Source of the DNA: Woeseia sp964560775
GTDB taxonomy: Bacteria; Pseudomonadota; Gammaproteobacteria; Steroidobacterales; Woeseiaceae
NCBI GenBank assembly: GCA_964560775.1
Contig: CAZLNH010000002.1
Span: 1 to 13,527, forward strand
Length of the DNA stretch: 13,527 nt
Direction: 5' to 3'
The notes under the pieces: generated by a model
Told to the model about the DNA's origin: nothing
The model's input: only the letters and a program-made list of their open reading frames with translations
Databases searched by the model: none
Translations under genes and position numbers: made by a program
Part shown: positions 1-7,074 of the stretch, piece by piece
How the letters are laid out: every line of letters begins with the position of its first letter
Position numbering within the stretch: the stretch's first letter is position 1

Positions 1-809
1 CACGCGTCTGGCATCTTGAGCCGTCGCTCAGTGATCCCGATACCGTCTATGCCGGCGTCGAGGATTCGGCGCTGTTTCGGACGAAGAACGGCGGCAAGTC
101 ATTGCACGAGCTCGCAGGCCTGCGCGGCCACGAGTCCGGGCCAAACTGGTCACCCGGCGCCGGCGGCATGTGCCTGCACACGATCGTTCTCGATCCTGCC
201 AATGAAAAACGGATCTATTGCGCGATCTCCGCGGCTGGTACGTTTCGTACCGACGACGGCGGCCTGACGTGGAAGCCGATCAACCAGGGCTTGCGCTCCG
301 AGTACATCCCCGACCCGAAGGCAGAAGTGGGCCATTGCGTGCATCGCATTGCCGTGCACCCAAGCAACCCGAACGTACTGTTCATGCAAAAGCACTGGGA
401 CATCATGCGCAGCGATGACGGCGGCGATTCGTGGCGGGAGGTCAGCGGTAACCTGCCGAGCGACTTCGGCTTTCCGATCGCCGTGCACGCACACGAGCCC
501 GAAACGATCTATGTCGTGCCGATCCTGAGTGACTCCCTGCACTACCCGCCTGATGGCAAGCTGCGCGTCTATCGCAGCCGCACGGGCGGCGGGGACTGGG
601 AAGCATTAACGAAGGGGCTGCCGCAGGAACACTGCTACGTCAATGTGCTGCGCGATGCAATGGCAGTCGACACTCTGGACGATTGCGGTATCTACTTCGG
701 TACGACGGGAGGGCAGGTCTACGCTTCACCGGATGGCGGTGACAGCTGGCAGCCGATCGTCCGCGACCTGCCGGCCGTCCTGTCCGTCGAGACACAGACG
801 CTGTCATGA
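1..809 (+). CDS. BNR/Asp-box repeat (sialidase-like beta-propeller) protein, 5' end missing
   Basis: The reading frame is open from the left edge (first full codon at base 3), so this is the C-terminal part, about 268 residues, of a gene that begins outside the window. The first internal ATG is at 102, but upstream codons already read as propeller sequence (VYAGVEDSALFRTKNGG). Four Asp-box motifs of the S/T-x-D-x-G-x-x-W type are visible: FRTDDGGLTW, MRSDDGGDSW, the weaker YRSRTGGGDW and YASPDGGDSW. Each sits at a beta-hairpin turn of a propeller blade, and they are spaced as in WD40/YVTN/BNR-like proteins of the sialidase and VPS10 fold. Asp boxes are structural, so sialidase activity is not implied, and I see no arginine triad in the visible part. 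The stop codon overlaps the next gene's start (ATGA), indicating co-translation with the MoaD/ThiS-like protein. Export cannot be judged because the N-terminus is absent. Confidence 0.85.
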   Translation, partial: RVWHLEPSLSDPDTVYAGVEDSALFRTKNGGKSLHELAGLRGHESGPNWSPGAGGMCLHTIVLDPANEKRIYCAISAAGTFRTDDGGLTWKPINQGLRSEYIPDPKAEVGHCVHRIAVHPSNPNVLFMQKHWDIMRSDDGGDSWREVSGNLPSDFGFPIAVHAHEPETIYVVPILSDSLHYPPDGKLRVYRSRTGGGDWEALTKGLPQEHCYVNVLRDAMAVDTLDDCGIYFGTTGGQVYASPDGGDSWQPIVRDLPAVLSVETQTLS

Positions 810-1102
810 TACGTGTCACGCTGCCGCATCACTTGAACCTGCTTGCGGGCGTCGACGGCGAGGTAGAACTCGACGTCGACGGCCCTGTCACGCAGCGTGC
901 GATTCTTGATGCGCTCGAAGCACGCTACCCGATGCTGTGCGGCACGATCCGCGAGCATGAAACGCTGAAACGCCGGCCGCGCGTGCGGTTCTTTGCCGCG
1001 GAGGAAGACGTGTCGCATGATTCGCCGGATAAACCGTTGCCGGACGTGATTGCTTCGGGCAAGTCGCCGTTTATGATTATCGGTGCGATTTCCGGCGGCT
1101 AG
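806..1102 (+). CDS. MoaD/ThiS family ubiquitin-like sulfur-carrier protein
   Basis: This is a 98-residue protein with the size, N-terminal beta-strand pattern and C-terminal Gly-Gly (ISGG) of the MoaD/ThiS beta-grasp family. In characterised members the terminal glycine is adenylated by an E1-like enzyme (MoeB/ThiF) and converted to a thiocarboxylate that donates sulfur, for example in molybdopterin or thiazole synthesis. The start ATG overlaps the upstream TGA as ATGA and has no clear Shine-Dalgarno sequence, so translational coupling to the BNR gene is likely. No MoaE, ThiG, MoeB or ThiF gene lies in the window, so a cofactor-synthesis role is not supported by context. It may serve a different sulfur-transfer or protein-conjugation role linked to the BNR protein. 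The family call is fairly sure; the partner and pathway are unknown. Confidence 0.82.
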   Translation: MIRVTLPHHLNLLAGVDGEVELDVDGPVTQRAILDALEARYPMLCGTIREHETLKRRPRVRFFAAEEDVSHDSPDKPLPDVIASGKSPFMIIGAISGG

Positions 1103-1113
1103 GCGTCTGCTAC

Positions 1114-1210
1114 GTCATTGCGAGACCGTCAGGGCGTGGCAATCTCGCACAGCCTGGCAGAGTCACAGGCGGTGCGAGTTCGCCACGTCGCTGCGCTCCT
1201 CGCGATGACG
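1114..1210 (+). repeat. Palindromic intergenic repeat, full copy A
   Basis: A 97-base imperfect palindrome fills the gap between the convergent MoaD-like and LysE genes. The left end GTCATTGCGAG pairs with the right end CTCGCGATGAC (10 pairs and one G-T). An inner stem GTGGCAATCTCGCAC pairs with GTGCGAGTTCGCCAC with two mismatches. The central loop carries CTGGCAGAGTC, shared with other copies. The side hairpins between outer and inner stems are weak in this copy. It begins 11 bases after the MoaD-like stop and ends 7 bases before the LysE stop, so it may act as the 3' end of both transcripts. Confidence 0.85.
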
Positions 1211-1217
1211 GTTGGTG

Positions 1218-1814
1218 CTATAGCCAGATCATCACGGCCGCATACAGGGTCAGCACCACCATCAGCCCGCTGAAGCGACGTTGCCATACCGGATTTCGAA
1301 TTTGCGAGCGTATCGTCGAGCCAAGTACTGCCCAGCTTGTGATGCACGGAAAATTCACCGTGCATACGACGAGGAAGAATACCCCGAGTGCCGCCCAGTC
1401 GCCGCCGAGCGCGGGCAGGAACGATGCCGCCGTGATGCCGATCAGCCAGGCTTTAGGGTTGACGAACTGGAACGCGACGGCGGCACTGAAAGACATCGGG
1501 CGCGTCCGGGCACTCCGGTCATTGTCAGCCGCTGCCGCGAGATTGCCGCGCAGTACCCAGGCAAGATAGACGAGGTAACCCGAACCGACGACCTTGAGCG
1601 CGATCGCCGCCCCCGGCGTCTGCATCAGCAACGCGCCAACGCCCAGGCCGCAGGCGAGGACCAGCACCGCAAAACCGACGCAGACACCAAGCATGTGCGG
1701 GATCGTGCGTTGCAAGCCGAAGCCGACTCCGGACGCCGCCAGCATCAGGTTATTCGGCCCCGGCGTAATCGATGCAACGAAAATGAAGCTTGCCAATGCC
1801 AGCAGCGTTTCCAT
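1218..1814 (-). CDS. LysE/RhtB family amino-acid exporter
   Basis: This is a 198-residue inner-membrane protein with about six hydrophobic segments. The family signature TPGPNN is at residues 17-22 after the first hydrophobic stretch, followed by the glycine-rich second segment (LGVCVGFAVLVLACGLGVGA) and the conserved FQFVNPKAW at 115-123, at the start of the fourth segment. Characterised relatives (LysE, RhtB, RhtC, EamB) export amino acids or derivatives using the proton gradient. The substrate cannot be told from sequence. The start ATG is preceded by AAGGA at a long spacing (about 11 bases). The length is typical (about 200-210). It is alone on this strand, with an AT-rich patch upstream at 1868-1908 that probably holds its promoter. 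No LysG-type regulator is adjacent. Confidence 0.9.
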   Translation of the reverse strand: METLLALASFIFVASITPGPNNLMLAASGVGFGLQRTIPHMLGVCVGFAVLVLACGLGVGALLMQTPGAAIALKVVGSGYLVYLAWVLRGNLAAAADNDRSARTRPMSFSAAVAFQFVNPKAWLIGITAASFLPALGGDWAALGVFFLVVCTVNFPCITSWAVLGSTIRSQIRNPVWQRRFSGLMVVLTLYAAVMIWL

Positions 1815-1867
1815 GGCGATCGTAATCCTTAGCCCAGGGACCGCCAGATTAGGGCCTCGAGCATGAC

Positions 1868-1908
1868 CTTTACAGATTCAATTTACTGAAAATACTAACT
1901 AAACAGTC
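1868..1908 (-). promoter_or_regulatory. AT-rich patch upstream of the LysE-type exporter gene
   Basis: About 40 bases of strongly AT-rich sequence stand out from the GC-rich surroundings, 54-94 bases upstream of the exporter start. This is the natural place for its promoter or operator. I could not assign a convincing -35/-10 pair with correct spacing, so only the compositional signal and position are claimed. Confidence 0.35.
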
Positions 1909-1948
1909 TGGCCGGCGGCTCACGGACAAGACGACAGGGTCCGGCTCT

Positions 1949-2054
1949 GTCATTGCGAGCCCGTCAGGGCGTGGCAACTGCGCCGTCATTGCGAGCCCGA
2001 AGGGCGTGGCAACTGCGCCGTCATTGCGAGCCCGAAGGGCATGGCAACTGCGCC
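1949..2054 (+). repeat. Tandem array of three left-arm units of the palindromic repeat
   Basis: There are three head-to-tail units of 36, 35 and 35 bases, starting at 1949, 1985 and 2020. Each begins GTCATTGCGAGCCCG and ends GGCAACTGCGCC. The first differs from the second mainly by a TCA/AA change in the small hairpin loop, and the third by one G-to-A (GGGCATGG). Each equals the left half of the full element that follows at 2055. The units abut without spacers, so this is local amplification of half of the repeat, not a CRISPR. Confidence 0.9.
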
Positions 2055-2149
2055 GTCATTGCGAGCCCGAAGGGCGTGGCAACCTCGTTGATCTGGCAGA
2101 GCCATTAGCCGTACGAGATCGCCACGGCGCTACGCGCCTCGCGACGACG
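2055..2149 (+). repeat. Palindromic intergenic repeat, full copy B
   Basis: This full copy follows the three half-units directly. Outer arms are GTCATTGCGAG and CTCGCGACGAC. The left side hairpin is GCCC-GAA-GGGC, the right side hairpin GGCGC-TAC-GCGCC, and the inner stem GTGGCAACCTCG pairs with CGAGATCGCCAC with mismatches. The loop carries CTGGCAGAGCC. It ends 40 bases from the stop codon of the glycosylase gene on the minus strand, so it is downstream of that gene and upstream of the exporter gene. Confidence 0.85.
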
Positions 2150-2188
2150 GGACCGGTCGTCAATAACATAAGAAAAGGCGGCGCTGCG

Positions 2189-2779
2189 CTACCGAAGCAA
2201 CGCTTTCCGGACTTCCCTCGCCAGCACCGGCTGTAACTCCTCGGTAAACCACGGATTCCTCTTCAGCCAGATATTGTTACGCGGGCTCGGGTGCGGAAGT
2301 GGGAACACGGCCGGCGCGAACTTGTGCCAGTGACGCACCGTTTCAGTCAACGTATTGTACGTTTTGGAGAGATGCCACGCCTGCGCATACTGGCCGATTA
2401 CGAGCGTCAGGCGAATGTGATCGAGTTCGTTGAGCAGGCGTTCGCGCCACGCCGGCGCGCATTCCGGCCGCGGCGGCTGGTCACCGGACGGGCCGGTACC
2501 GGGGTAGCAGAACCCCATGGGCAGGACGGCGATCCTGCGCGGATCATGGAAAGTTTCACGGTCGATTTCCATCCAGTCGCGGAGGCGATCACCGCTCAGG
2601 TCATCGAACGGGATCCCTGTTTCATGAACGCGCTTTCCCGGTGCCTGGCCGGCGATCAGGATGCGGGCTTTCGGATGCACCTGAAGTACGGGCCGCGCAC
2701 CGAGTGGCAAGTGCTTTTCGCACAGGCGGCAGGCACGGATTTCGTCGAGCAGAACGGCAAACGGTGGTCGGGCGGACAT
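2189..2779 (-). CDS. Uracil-DNA glycosylase superfamily protein, family 4-like with Fe-S cysteines
   Basis: This is a 196-residue cytoplasmic protein of the UDG superfamily, which removes uracil or related damaged bases from DNA at the start of base-excision repair. Motif 1 is GQAPG at residues 44-48, followed by the IPFDDLSGDRLRDWM segment; motif 3 is HPSPRN at 163-168. Four cysteines, C17-x2-C20 and C91-x15-C107, match the spacing of the 4Fe-4S ligands of family 4 enzymes. Motif 1 differs from the usual family 4 GEAPG by Gln for Glu, and KRVHET follows it directly, so this is a distinct subgroup and base specificity should not be assumed. The start ATG lies 5 bases after the deacetylase stop, giving tight operon linkage. 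A standalone repair role and co-transcription by position are both compatible with what is seen. Confidence 0.85.
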   Translation of the reverse strand: MSARPPFAVLLDEIRACRLCEKHLPLGARPVLQVHPKARILIAGQAPGKRVHETGIPFDDLSGDRLRDWMEIDRETFHDPRRIAVLPMGFCYPGTGPSGDQPPRPECAPAWRERLLNELDHIRLTLVIGQYAQAWHLSKTYNTLTETVRHWHKFAPAVFPLPHPSPRNNIWLKRNPWFTEELQPVLAREVRKALLR

Positions 2780-2784
2780 ATGTT

Positions 2785-3894
2785 TCAGCGCGAATCGCCT
2801 GGTACGACCCAGAGATGACTGTACCAGCCGAACACGCCGCGCTTGTCACGGTGCGCTGCCGTACAAGTGTACTTGCTGCGGCCCGCCGGCAGCGCTGACG
2901 CGGAACGCACCGTTATCGTTTCCTCATCGGAACGCGCGATTTCGAGGCGTTCACCACGGCTGTTAAAGCAATTGATGCCACCAATACTGTAGTGCTCGTC
3001 ATCGAGCCGAAACGTCAGCTCAGGAGCTGGATTGCCGCTGGCTAGCAGCCGTTCCGGAGTACTGGTGATCGTCACCGGCAGCGGCTCGGAATGCACTCGC
3101 AAGCTGAATGCATCGATATCGTCGTAACCGGTTGCCTGCGGATACCGCGGAACAGCAGTCATGGACGACGCGTAACCAGCAGCACCGGATTGCTGTCCCA
3201 GCGCGTGCCAGCCGAGTTTCCCGATAACGGCTTCGACATCGTCATTGAACTCACCGTAAGGCCAGGCGTAGATGGTCGGCACCGTGCTGGTCTCGGCGCT
3301 GATTCGCTCCTGTGCCTTGACAGCATCGAGCCGCAGGCGCTCAAGCCAGTCGCCTTTCGATTCATTGCGACCGCGCGCAAGCGCTGATTGATGCGCTACG
3401 CCGTGATTGCCGATAATGCCTCGCTGATCGGAAACAGCGCGAAGTTGCGCCCAGCTCATGTAGTTGTCGTAGCCTTTGTCAATGTAATCGGTGCTGACGA
3501 ATACCGTGTACGGCCAGTCGCGTACTTCGAGCATCGGGCGTGCGGTAGTGTAGACGGAGCGGTACGCGTCATCGAACGTAATTGCGACCGTATTCTCGGG
3601 CAATGGGTTATTGTCGGCGAGCGCTTCGAGCACTTCGTCCAGCGGCAACACCTGGAAATCGTTGTCTTCGAGGTACGCGAGGTGACTTGCGAAAACCTCG
3701 GGTGTCACGCTGGTGCTGGCCGGGGTGTCGTCGGCAACGTGATGGTAGAGCAGGATAACGGCATGATCGTCGGCAACCGCAACCGTCGGTGCCGCAAGAA
3801 ACGCGGCGGCGATAACGCCCAGCGCCCTGCCCATGGCGCGGCAAGGCCCGCGCCGGCGCCTTTCTGGTGGCAAGCCTGTCTCCGTCCGTATCAT
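2785..3894 (-). CDS. Secreted polysaccharide deacetylase (NodB/PgaB-like domain)
   Basis: This is a 369-residue protein from the chosen ATG. The frame stays open to 4131, but that extension lies inside the upstream glucosaminidase gene and has no protein-like character. A second candidate ATG at 3834 would start MGRALGVIAAAFL and give a cleaner signal peptide; neither has a strong Shine-Dalgarno. The signal peptide ends near residue 41 (TVAVA/DD). The deacetylase domain follows: ILLYHHVAD (47-55), TFDD (106-109, catalytic/metal Asp pair), HGVAH (164-168, the HxxxH metal ligands) and WPYGEFN (211-217). Family members use a divalent metal to remove N-acetyl groups from amino-sugar polymers; the opening segment resembles PgaB/IcaB. 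About 90 C-terminal residues (from 275) form a further beta-rich region with Cys309 and Cys344, function unknown. It probably acts in the periplasm. It sits in a run with a glucosaminidase, consistent with envelope glycan processing. Confidence 0.87.
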   Translation of the reverse strand: MIRTETGLPPERRRRGPCRAMGRALGVIAAAFLAAPTVAVADDHAVILLYHHVADDTPASTSVTPEVFASHLAYLEDNDFQVLPLDEVLEALADNNPLPENTVAITFDDAYRSVYTTARPMLEVRDWPYTVFVSTDYIDKGYDNYMSWAQLRAVSDQRGIIGNHGVAHQSALARGRNESKGDWLERLRLDAVKAQERISAETSTVPTIYAWPYGEFNDDVEAVIGKLGWHALGQQSGAAGYASSMTAVPRYPQATGYDDIDAFSLRVHSEPLPVTITSTPERLLASGNPAPELTFRLDDEHYSIGGINCFNSRGERLEIARSDEETITVRSASALPAGRSKYTCTAAHRDKRGVFGWYSHLWVVPGDSR

Positions 3895-3967
3895 CACGGC
3901 ATGGTAACAGAGGCGTACGTACGGTTCGATTTTGCGGGAGATGCAGCCGGGGCGGCGTGATCCGCGC

Positions 3968-4888
3968 TCAATCCTTCCCGGGGCCGGCCAACAACCTAGC
4001 GGTAGCTTCCGCGGAATCCTCGGGCCCGTCAGCCTTTGCGCCGGAACGCGCGTCCGTGGACGTATCCTGGCCAGGCTCTTCCGCCAGGCCTGATTCGGGG
4101 GCCGGGTCCTGTCCCGTTGCCACCGGCACATCTTCGAGATCGTTCTGGCGAATCATGCTCTGTATTTCGTGCACGTATACGTCACCGCGTTCCGAGTAAC
4201 GCGACAGATGCTCGGCCAGCTGGAAAGCGCTCGGCGCTTCGCCACTTTCACGCGCTGCCTGGCGGGCGAGGCGCAGGTCAAGATAACTCCTGTGCGTGTT
4301 CAGGTTACGGATATAGCTGCCGACGGCATCGTAAACGGTGTCGAACGCGCGTACTTCGTGGGTGCGGCCTTCGCCGCGCGCGCCGGGCACGATGCCGCAG
4401 CCTTCGCTGAAACACCATTCGCCGAACAGCGCGTTTCCTTCGCGTGCAAACCGCGAACGTCCCCAGCCGGATTCTTTTGCGGCCTGCACCAGTACGAGTG
4501 CCTCGGGGATCGTATCGACACGCCGTTGCAGCAATTCCAGTGCCTCGTCGTCGTCGAGTTCTTCGATATCGACGAAGTATTTCTCCGCAAGACTGGCAAG
4601 ACGCCGCCGGTCGAAGTAACCAAGCGACTCCTGTGCCGCGAGTGCCTGCAGCTCCTCGCGATCTTCCTGGATGCGTTCGTTGTGATCCTCGGCTATGGGC
4701 CGCAGGAAATCAAAAAAGGCCTGCTTGCGCGCGCTTATGTCTTCGTCGGGAAACTCCGGCAGCGGGCCGGCGCCGGGCGGAGCCTGGGCGACGTGCGTCA
4801 CGGTAAACAGGCCCGCGACCAGCAGCAGCGCCGCGCCGGCGGCGCCGAACCAGAGTCGATGCGTTTTAAGCAGTAGTGGAACAGACAT
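3968..4888 (-). CDS. Bax-like glucosaminidase (GH73-type) with N-terminal membrane anchor
   Basis: This is a 306-residue protein. Residues 12-36 form an uncleaved-anchor or signal segment (GAAGAALLLVAGLFTV). The glucosaminidase domain covers roughly 95-250: IPEALVLVQAAKESGWGRS (127-145) with the likely catalytic Glu139, then NALFGEWCF (152-160), CGIVP (164-168), SYIRNLNTH (191-199) and LSRYSERGDVYV (228-239). This order and wording match the Bax family of Gammaproteobacteria, related to peptidoglycan N-acetylglucosaminidases; the cellular role of Bax is not well defined. A residue 45-95 stretch is charged and helical. The last 50 residues are rich in Asp, Glu, Pro, Ala and Gly and look disordered. 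The gene precedes the deacetylase by 73 bases on the same strand and is divergent from the pirin gene. I use no gene symbol because the fused C-tail and low context leave orthology open. Confidence 0.87.
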   Translation of the reverse strand: MSVPLLLKTHRLWFGAAGAALLLVAGLFTVTHVAQAPPGAGPLPEFPDEDISARKQAFFDFLRPIAEDHNERIQEDREELQALAAQESLGYFDRRRLASLAEKYFVDIEELDDDEALELLQRRVDTIPEALVLVQAAKESGWGRSRFAREGNALFGEWCFSEGCGIVPGARGEGRTHEVRAFDTVYDAVGSYIRNLNTHRSYLDLRLARQAARESGEAPSAFQLAEHLSRYSERGDVYVHEIQSMIRQNDLEDVPVATGQDPAPESGLAEEPGQDTSTDARSGAKADGPEDSAEATARLLAGPGKD

Positions 4889-4939
4889 ACCCGTTATGCT
4901 AGCAAAGAATCTGGCCAGTGGTTGACGGATTACCGGCTT

Positions 4940-4968
4940 TTGCCGCGAAAAGCGCCTGTCTGTATAAA
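4940..4968 (+). promoter_or_regulatory. Sigma70-like promoter of the pirin gene
   Basis: TTGCCG at 4940-4945 and TATAAA at 4963-4968 are separated by 17 bases, a good match to the sigma70 consensus, with TG directly before the -10 box. The predicted transcript start near 4975 leaves a leader of about 60 bases before the pirin GTG. The promoter lies in the divergent gap between the glucosaminidase and pirin genes. Confidence 0.5.
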
Positions 4969-5021
4969 TCGGCCCACTTCCGGGGTTCTCGCGGCCGGGT
5001 TACCATTAAGACAGGGCAAGC

Positions 5022-5027
5022 GGAGGA
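5022..5027 (+). promoter_or_regulatory. Ribosome binding site fixing the pirin start
   Basis: GGAGGA lies 10 bases before the GTG at 5038. An in-frame GTG at 4918 would add 40 residues but lies upstream of the predicted promoter, so the 5038 start is preferred. Confidence 0.6.
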
Positions 5028-5037
5028 ACAGGCGCAA

Positions 5038-5940
<903 letters not shown>

Positions 5941-5965
5941 CCCGCGCTGGCATGAGATCGGCCCC

Positions 5966-6067
5966 GTCGTTGCGAGGTCGCCAGAGGCGGCCGTGGCAAT
6001 CTCGTGCCGATTGGCGGAATCATCGGCCGCACGAGGTCGCCACGTCGCTACGCTCCTCGCGATGACG
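5966..6067 (+). repeat. Palindromic intergenic repeat, full copy C
   Basis: This 102-base copy starts 25 bases after the pirin stop. It has an enlarged left side hairpin, GGTCGCC-AGA-GGCGGCC (six Watson-Crick pairs and one G-T), and an inner stem GTGGCAATCTCGTGC against GCACGAGGTCGCCAC. The loop carries TTGGCGGAATC. The right side hairpin is weak (GC-TAC-GC). It ends 39 bases before the ttcA start. Confidence 0.85.
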
Positions 6068-6081
6068 ACAGGATTCGGCTG

Positions 6082-6093
6082 CGTCAATTGACG
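6082..6093. promoter_or_regulatory. 12-base perfect palindrome just upstream of ttcA
   Basis: CGTCAATTGACG reads the same on both strands and ends 13 bases before the ttcA ATG. It overlaps the region where a promoter must act, since the repeat copy lies just upstream. TACACT at 6094-6099 could be a -10 box, which would give a very short leader or none. A role as a regulator site is only a possibility. Confidence 0.3.
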
Positions 6094-6106
6094 TACACTC
6101 TGCCGC

Positions 6107-6958
6107 ATGAAAACAGATCACTTCAATCGCCTGCAGAAACGGCTGCGGCGCAAAACCGGCGAAGCCATTTCCGACTACCACATGATCGAGGATGGCGACC
6201 GGGTCATGGTGTGCGTATCGGGCGGCAAGGACTCGTACACGATGCTCGACATGCTGCTCGGGCTAAGGCGCAGCGCACCGGTGCGCTTCGAACTCGTCGC
6301 CGTCAACCTCGACCAGAAACAGCCGGGTTTTCCGGAGCATGTCCTGCCCGCGTATCTTGGTGAGCTGGGTGTCGAGTACCGCATTGTCGAGAAAGACACC
6401 TACCGCATCGTCAAGAACCGCATTCCGGAAGGCAAGACGATGTGCGGGCTATGTTCACGACTTCGCCGCGGCACGCTATATGGCACGGCAGAGGAACTCG
6501 GCGCGACGAAGATTGCACTCGGGCACCATATGGACGACCTCGTCGAGACGCTGTTCCTGAACATGTTCCATGGCTCGCGGCTCAAGACGATGCCGCCAAA
6601 GCTGATCAGCGACGACCGCCGCAATATCGTCATCCGGCCCCTGGTGTACTGCCGTGAAAAGGAAATCGCGCGATACGCAAAGCACCGGGACTTCCCTATC
6701 ATCCCCTGCACGTTGTGCGGTTCACAGCCCAACCTGGAACGAGTGCGAATCAAGAAAATGCTGGCGGAGTGGGAACGCGAGTCACCAAACCGCGTCGTCA
6801 GCATTTTCAAATCCATGCAGCGTGTGACAAAGAGCCACTTGCTGGACACGGATCTCTACGATTTTGCCGGCCTGGACATTGCGCGCGCCGGAGAACTCGA
6901 TGAACTGGATACTGCGTTCGACCCGCCGGAGCCTTGCAACGTCATACCGATGCGCTGA
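6107..6958 (+). CDS. ttcA: tRNA 2-thiocytidine(32) synthetase TtcA
   Basis: This is a 283-residue cytoplasmic enzyme that thiolates cytidine 32 of certain tRNAs, using ATP and an Fe-S cluster. The PP-loop SGGKDS is at residues 38-43, preceded by the strand VMVCV. Two CxxC motifs, MCGLCSRLRRG (C113, C116) and CTLCGSQPN (C201, C204), match the TtcA arrangement, in which the first pair and the first cysteine of the second motif bind the cluster. GHHMDDLVETLFLNMF (139-154) and the IRPLVYCREKEI stretch are further hallmarks. The start ATG lacks a Shine-Dalgarno sequence, and a TACACT -10-like box lies only 8 bases upstream, so the mRNA could be leaderless. The length is slightly below E. coli TtcA (311). 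It is transcribed alone and flanked on both sides by copies of the palindromic repeat. Confidence 0.95.
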   Translation: MKTDHFNRLQKRLRRKTGEAISDYHMIEDGDRVMVCVSGGKDSYTMLDMLLGLRRSAPVRFELVAVNLDQKQPGFPEHVLPAYLGELGVEYRIVEKDTYRIVKNRIPEGKTMCGLCSRLRRGTLYGTAEELGATKIALGHHMDDLVETLFLNMFHGSRLKTMPPKLISDDRRNIVIRPLVYCREKEIARYAKHRDFPIIPCTLCGSQPNLERVRIKKMLAEWERESPNRVVSIFKSMQRVTKSHLLDTDLYDFAGLDIARAGELDELDTAFDPPEPCNVIPMR

Positions 6959-6966
6959 ACGTCCCT

Positions 6967-7068
6967 GTCATTGCGGGGCCGCCGCAGGCGGCCGTGGCAA
7001 TCTCGCACCGATTGGCAGAGTCGTTCGCTCGGCGAGGTCGCCACGTCGCTGCGCTCCTCGCGATGACG
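6967..7068 (+). repeat. Palindromic intergenic repeat, full copy D
   Basis: This 102-base copy starts 8 bases after the ttcA stop and ends 6 bases before the stop of the convergent dipeptidase-like gene. It has the strongest left side hairpin, GGCCGCC-GCA-GGCGGCC (seven pairs). Outer arms are GTCATTGCGGG and CTCGCGATGAC; the inner stem is GTGGCAATCTCG against CGAGGTCGCCAC. The loop carries TTGGCAGAGTC. Confidence 0.87.
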
Positions 7069-7074
7069 TTTGGG

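Noticed and set aside
1949..2149. CRISPR array
   Set aside because: The 35-36-base units abut with no unique spacers, and no cas gene is present; they are half-units of a dispersed palindromic repeat.
2189..2779. UDGX-type covalent uracil-DNA binding protein
   Set aside because: KRVHE after motif 1 recalls the KRRIH motif of UDGX, but it sits at a different place in the fold and motif 1 differs, so the resemblance is likely chance.
3388..3960. 190-residue open frame on the plus strand opposite the deacetylase
   Set aside because: It is antisense to conserved catalytic motifs of the deacetylase and has no domain signature.
3895..4131. N-terminal extension of the deacetylase to the first ATG of the open frame
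   Set aside because: It overlaps the glucosaminidase coding end, lacks domain or signal character, and a signal peptide begins only after the ATG at 3894.
4918..5037. Upstream GTG start for pirin
   Set aside because: It lies upstream of a good promoter and lacks a ribosome binding site, while the GTG at 5038 has GGAGGA at proper spacing and gives normal pirin length.
6967..7068. tRNA or other structured RNA gene in the repeat copies
   Set aside because: The branched fold resembles a cloverleaf only superficially. There is no T-loop GTTCRANNC, anticodon arm or CCA-end acceptor, and the same sequence recurs at many intergenic sites.
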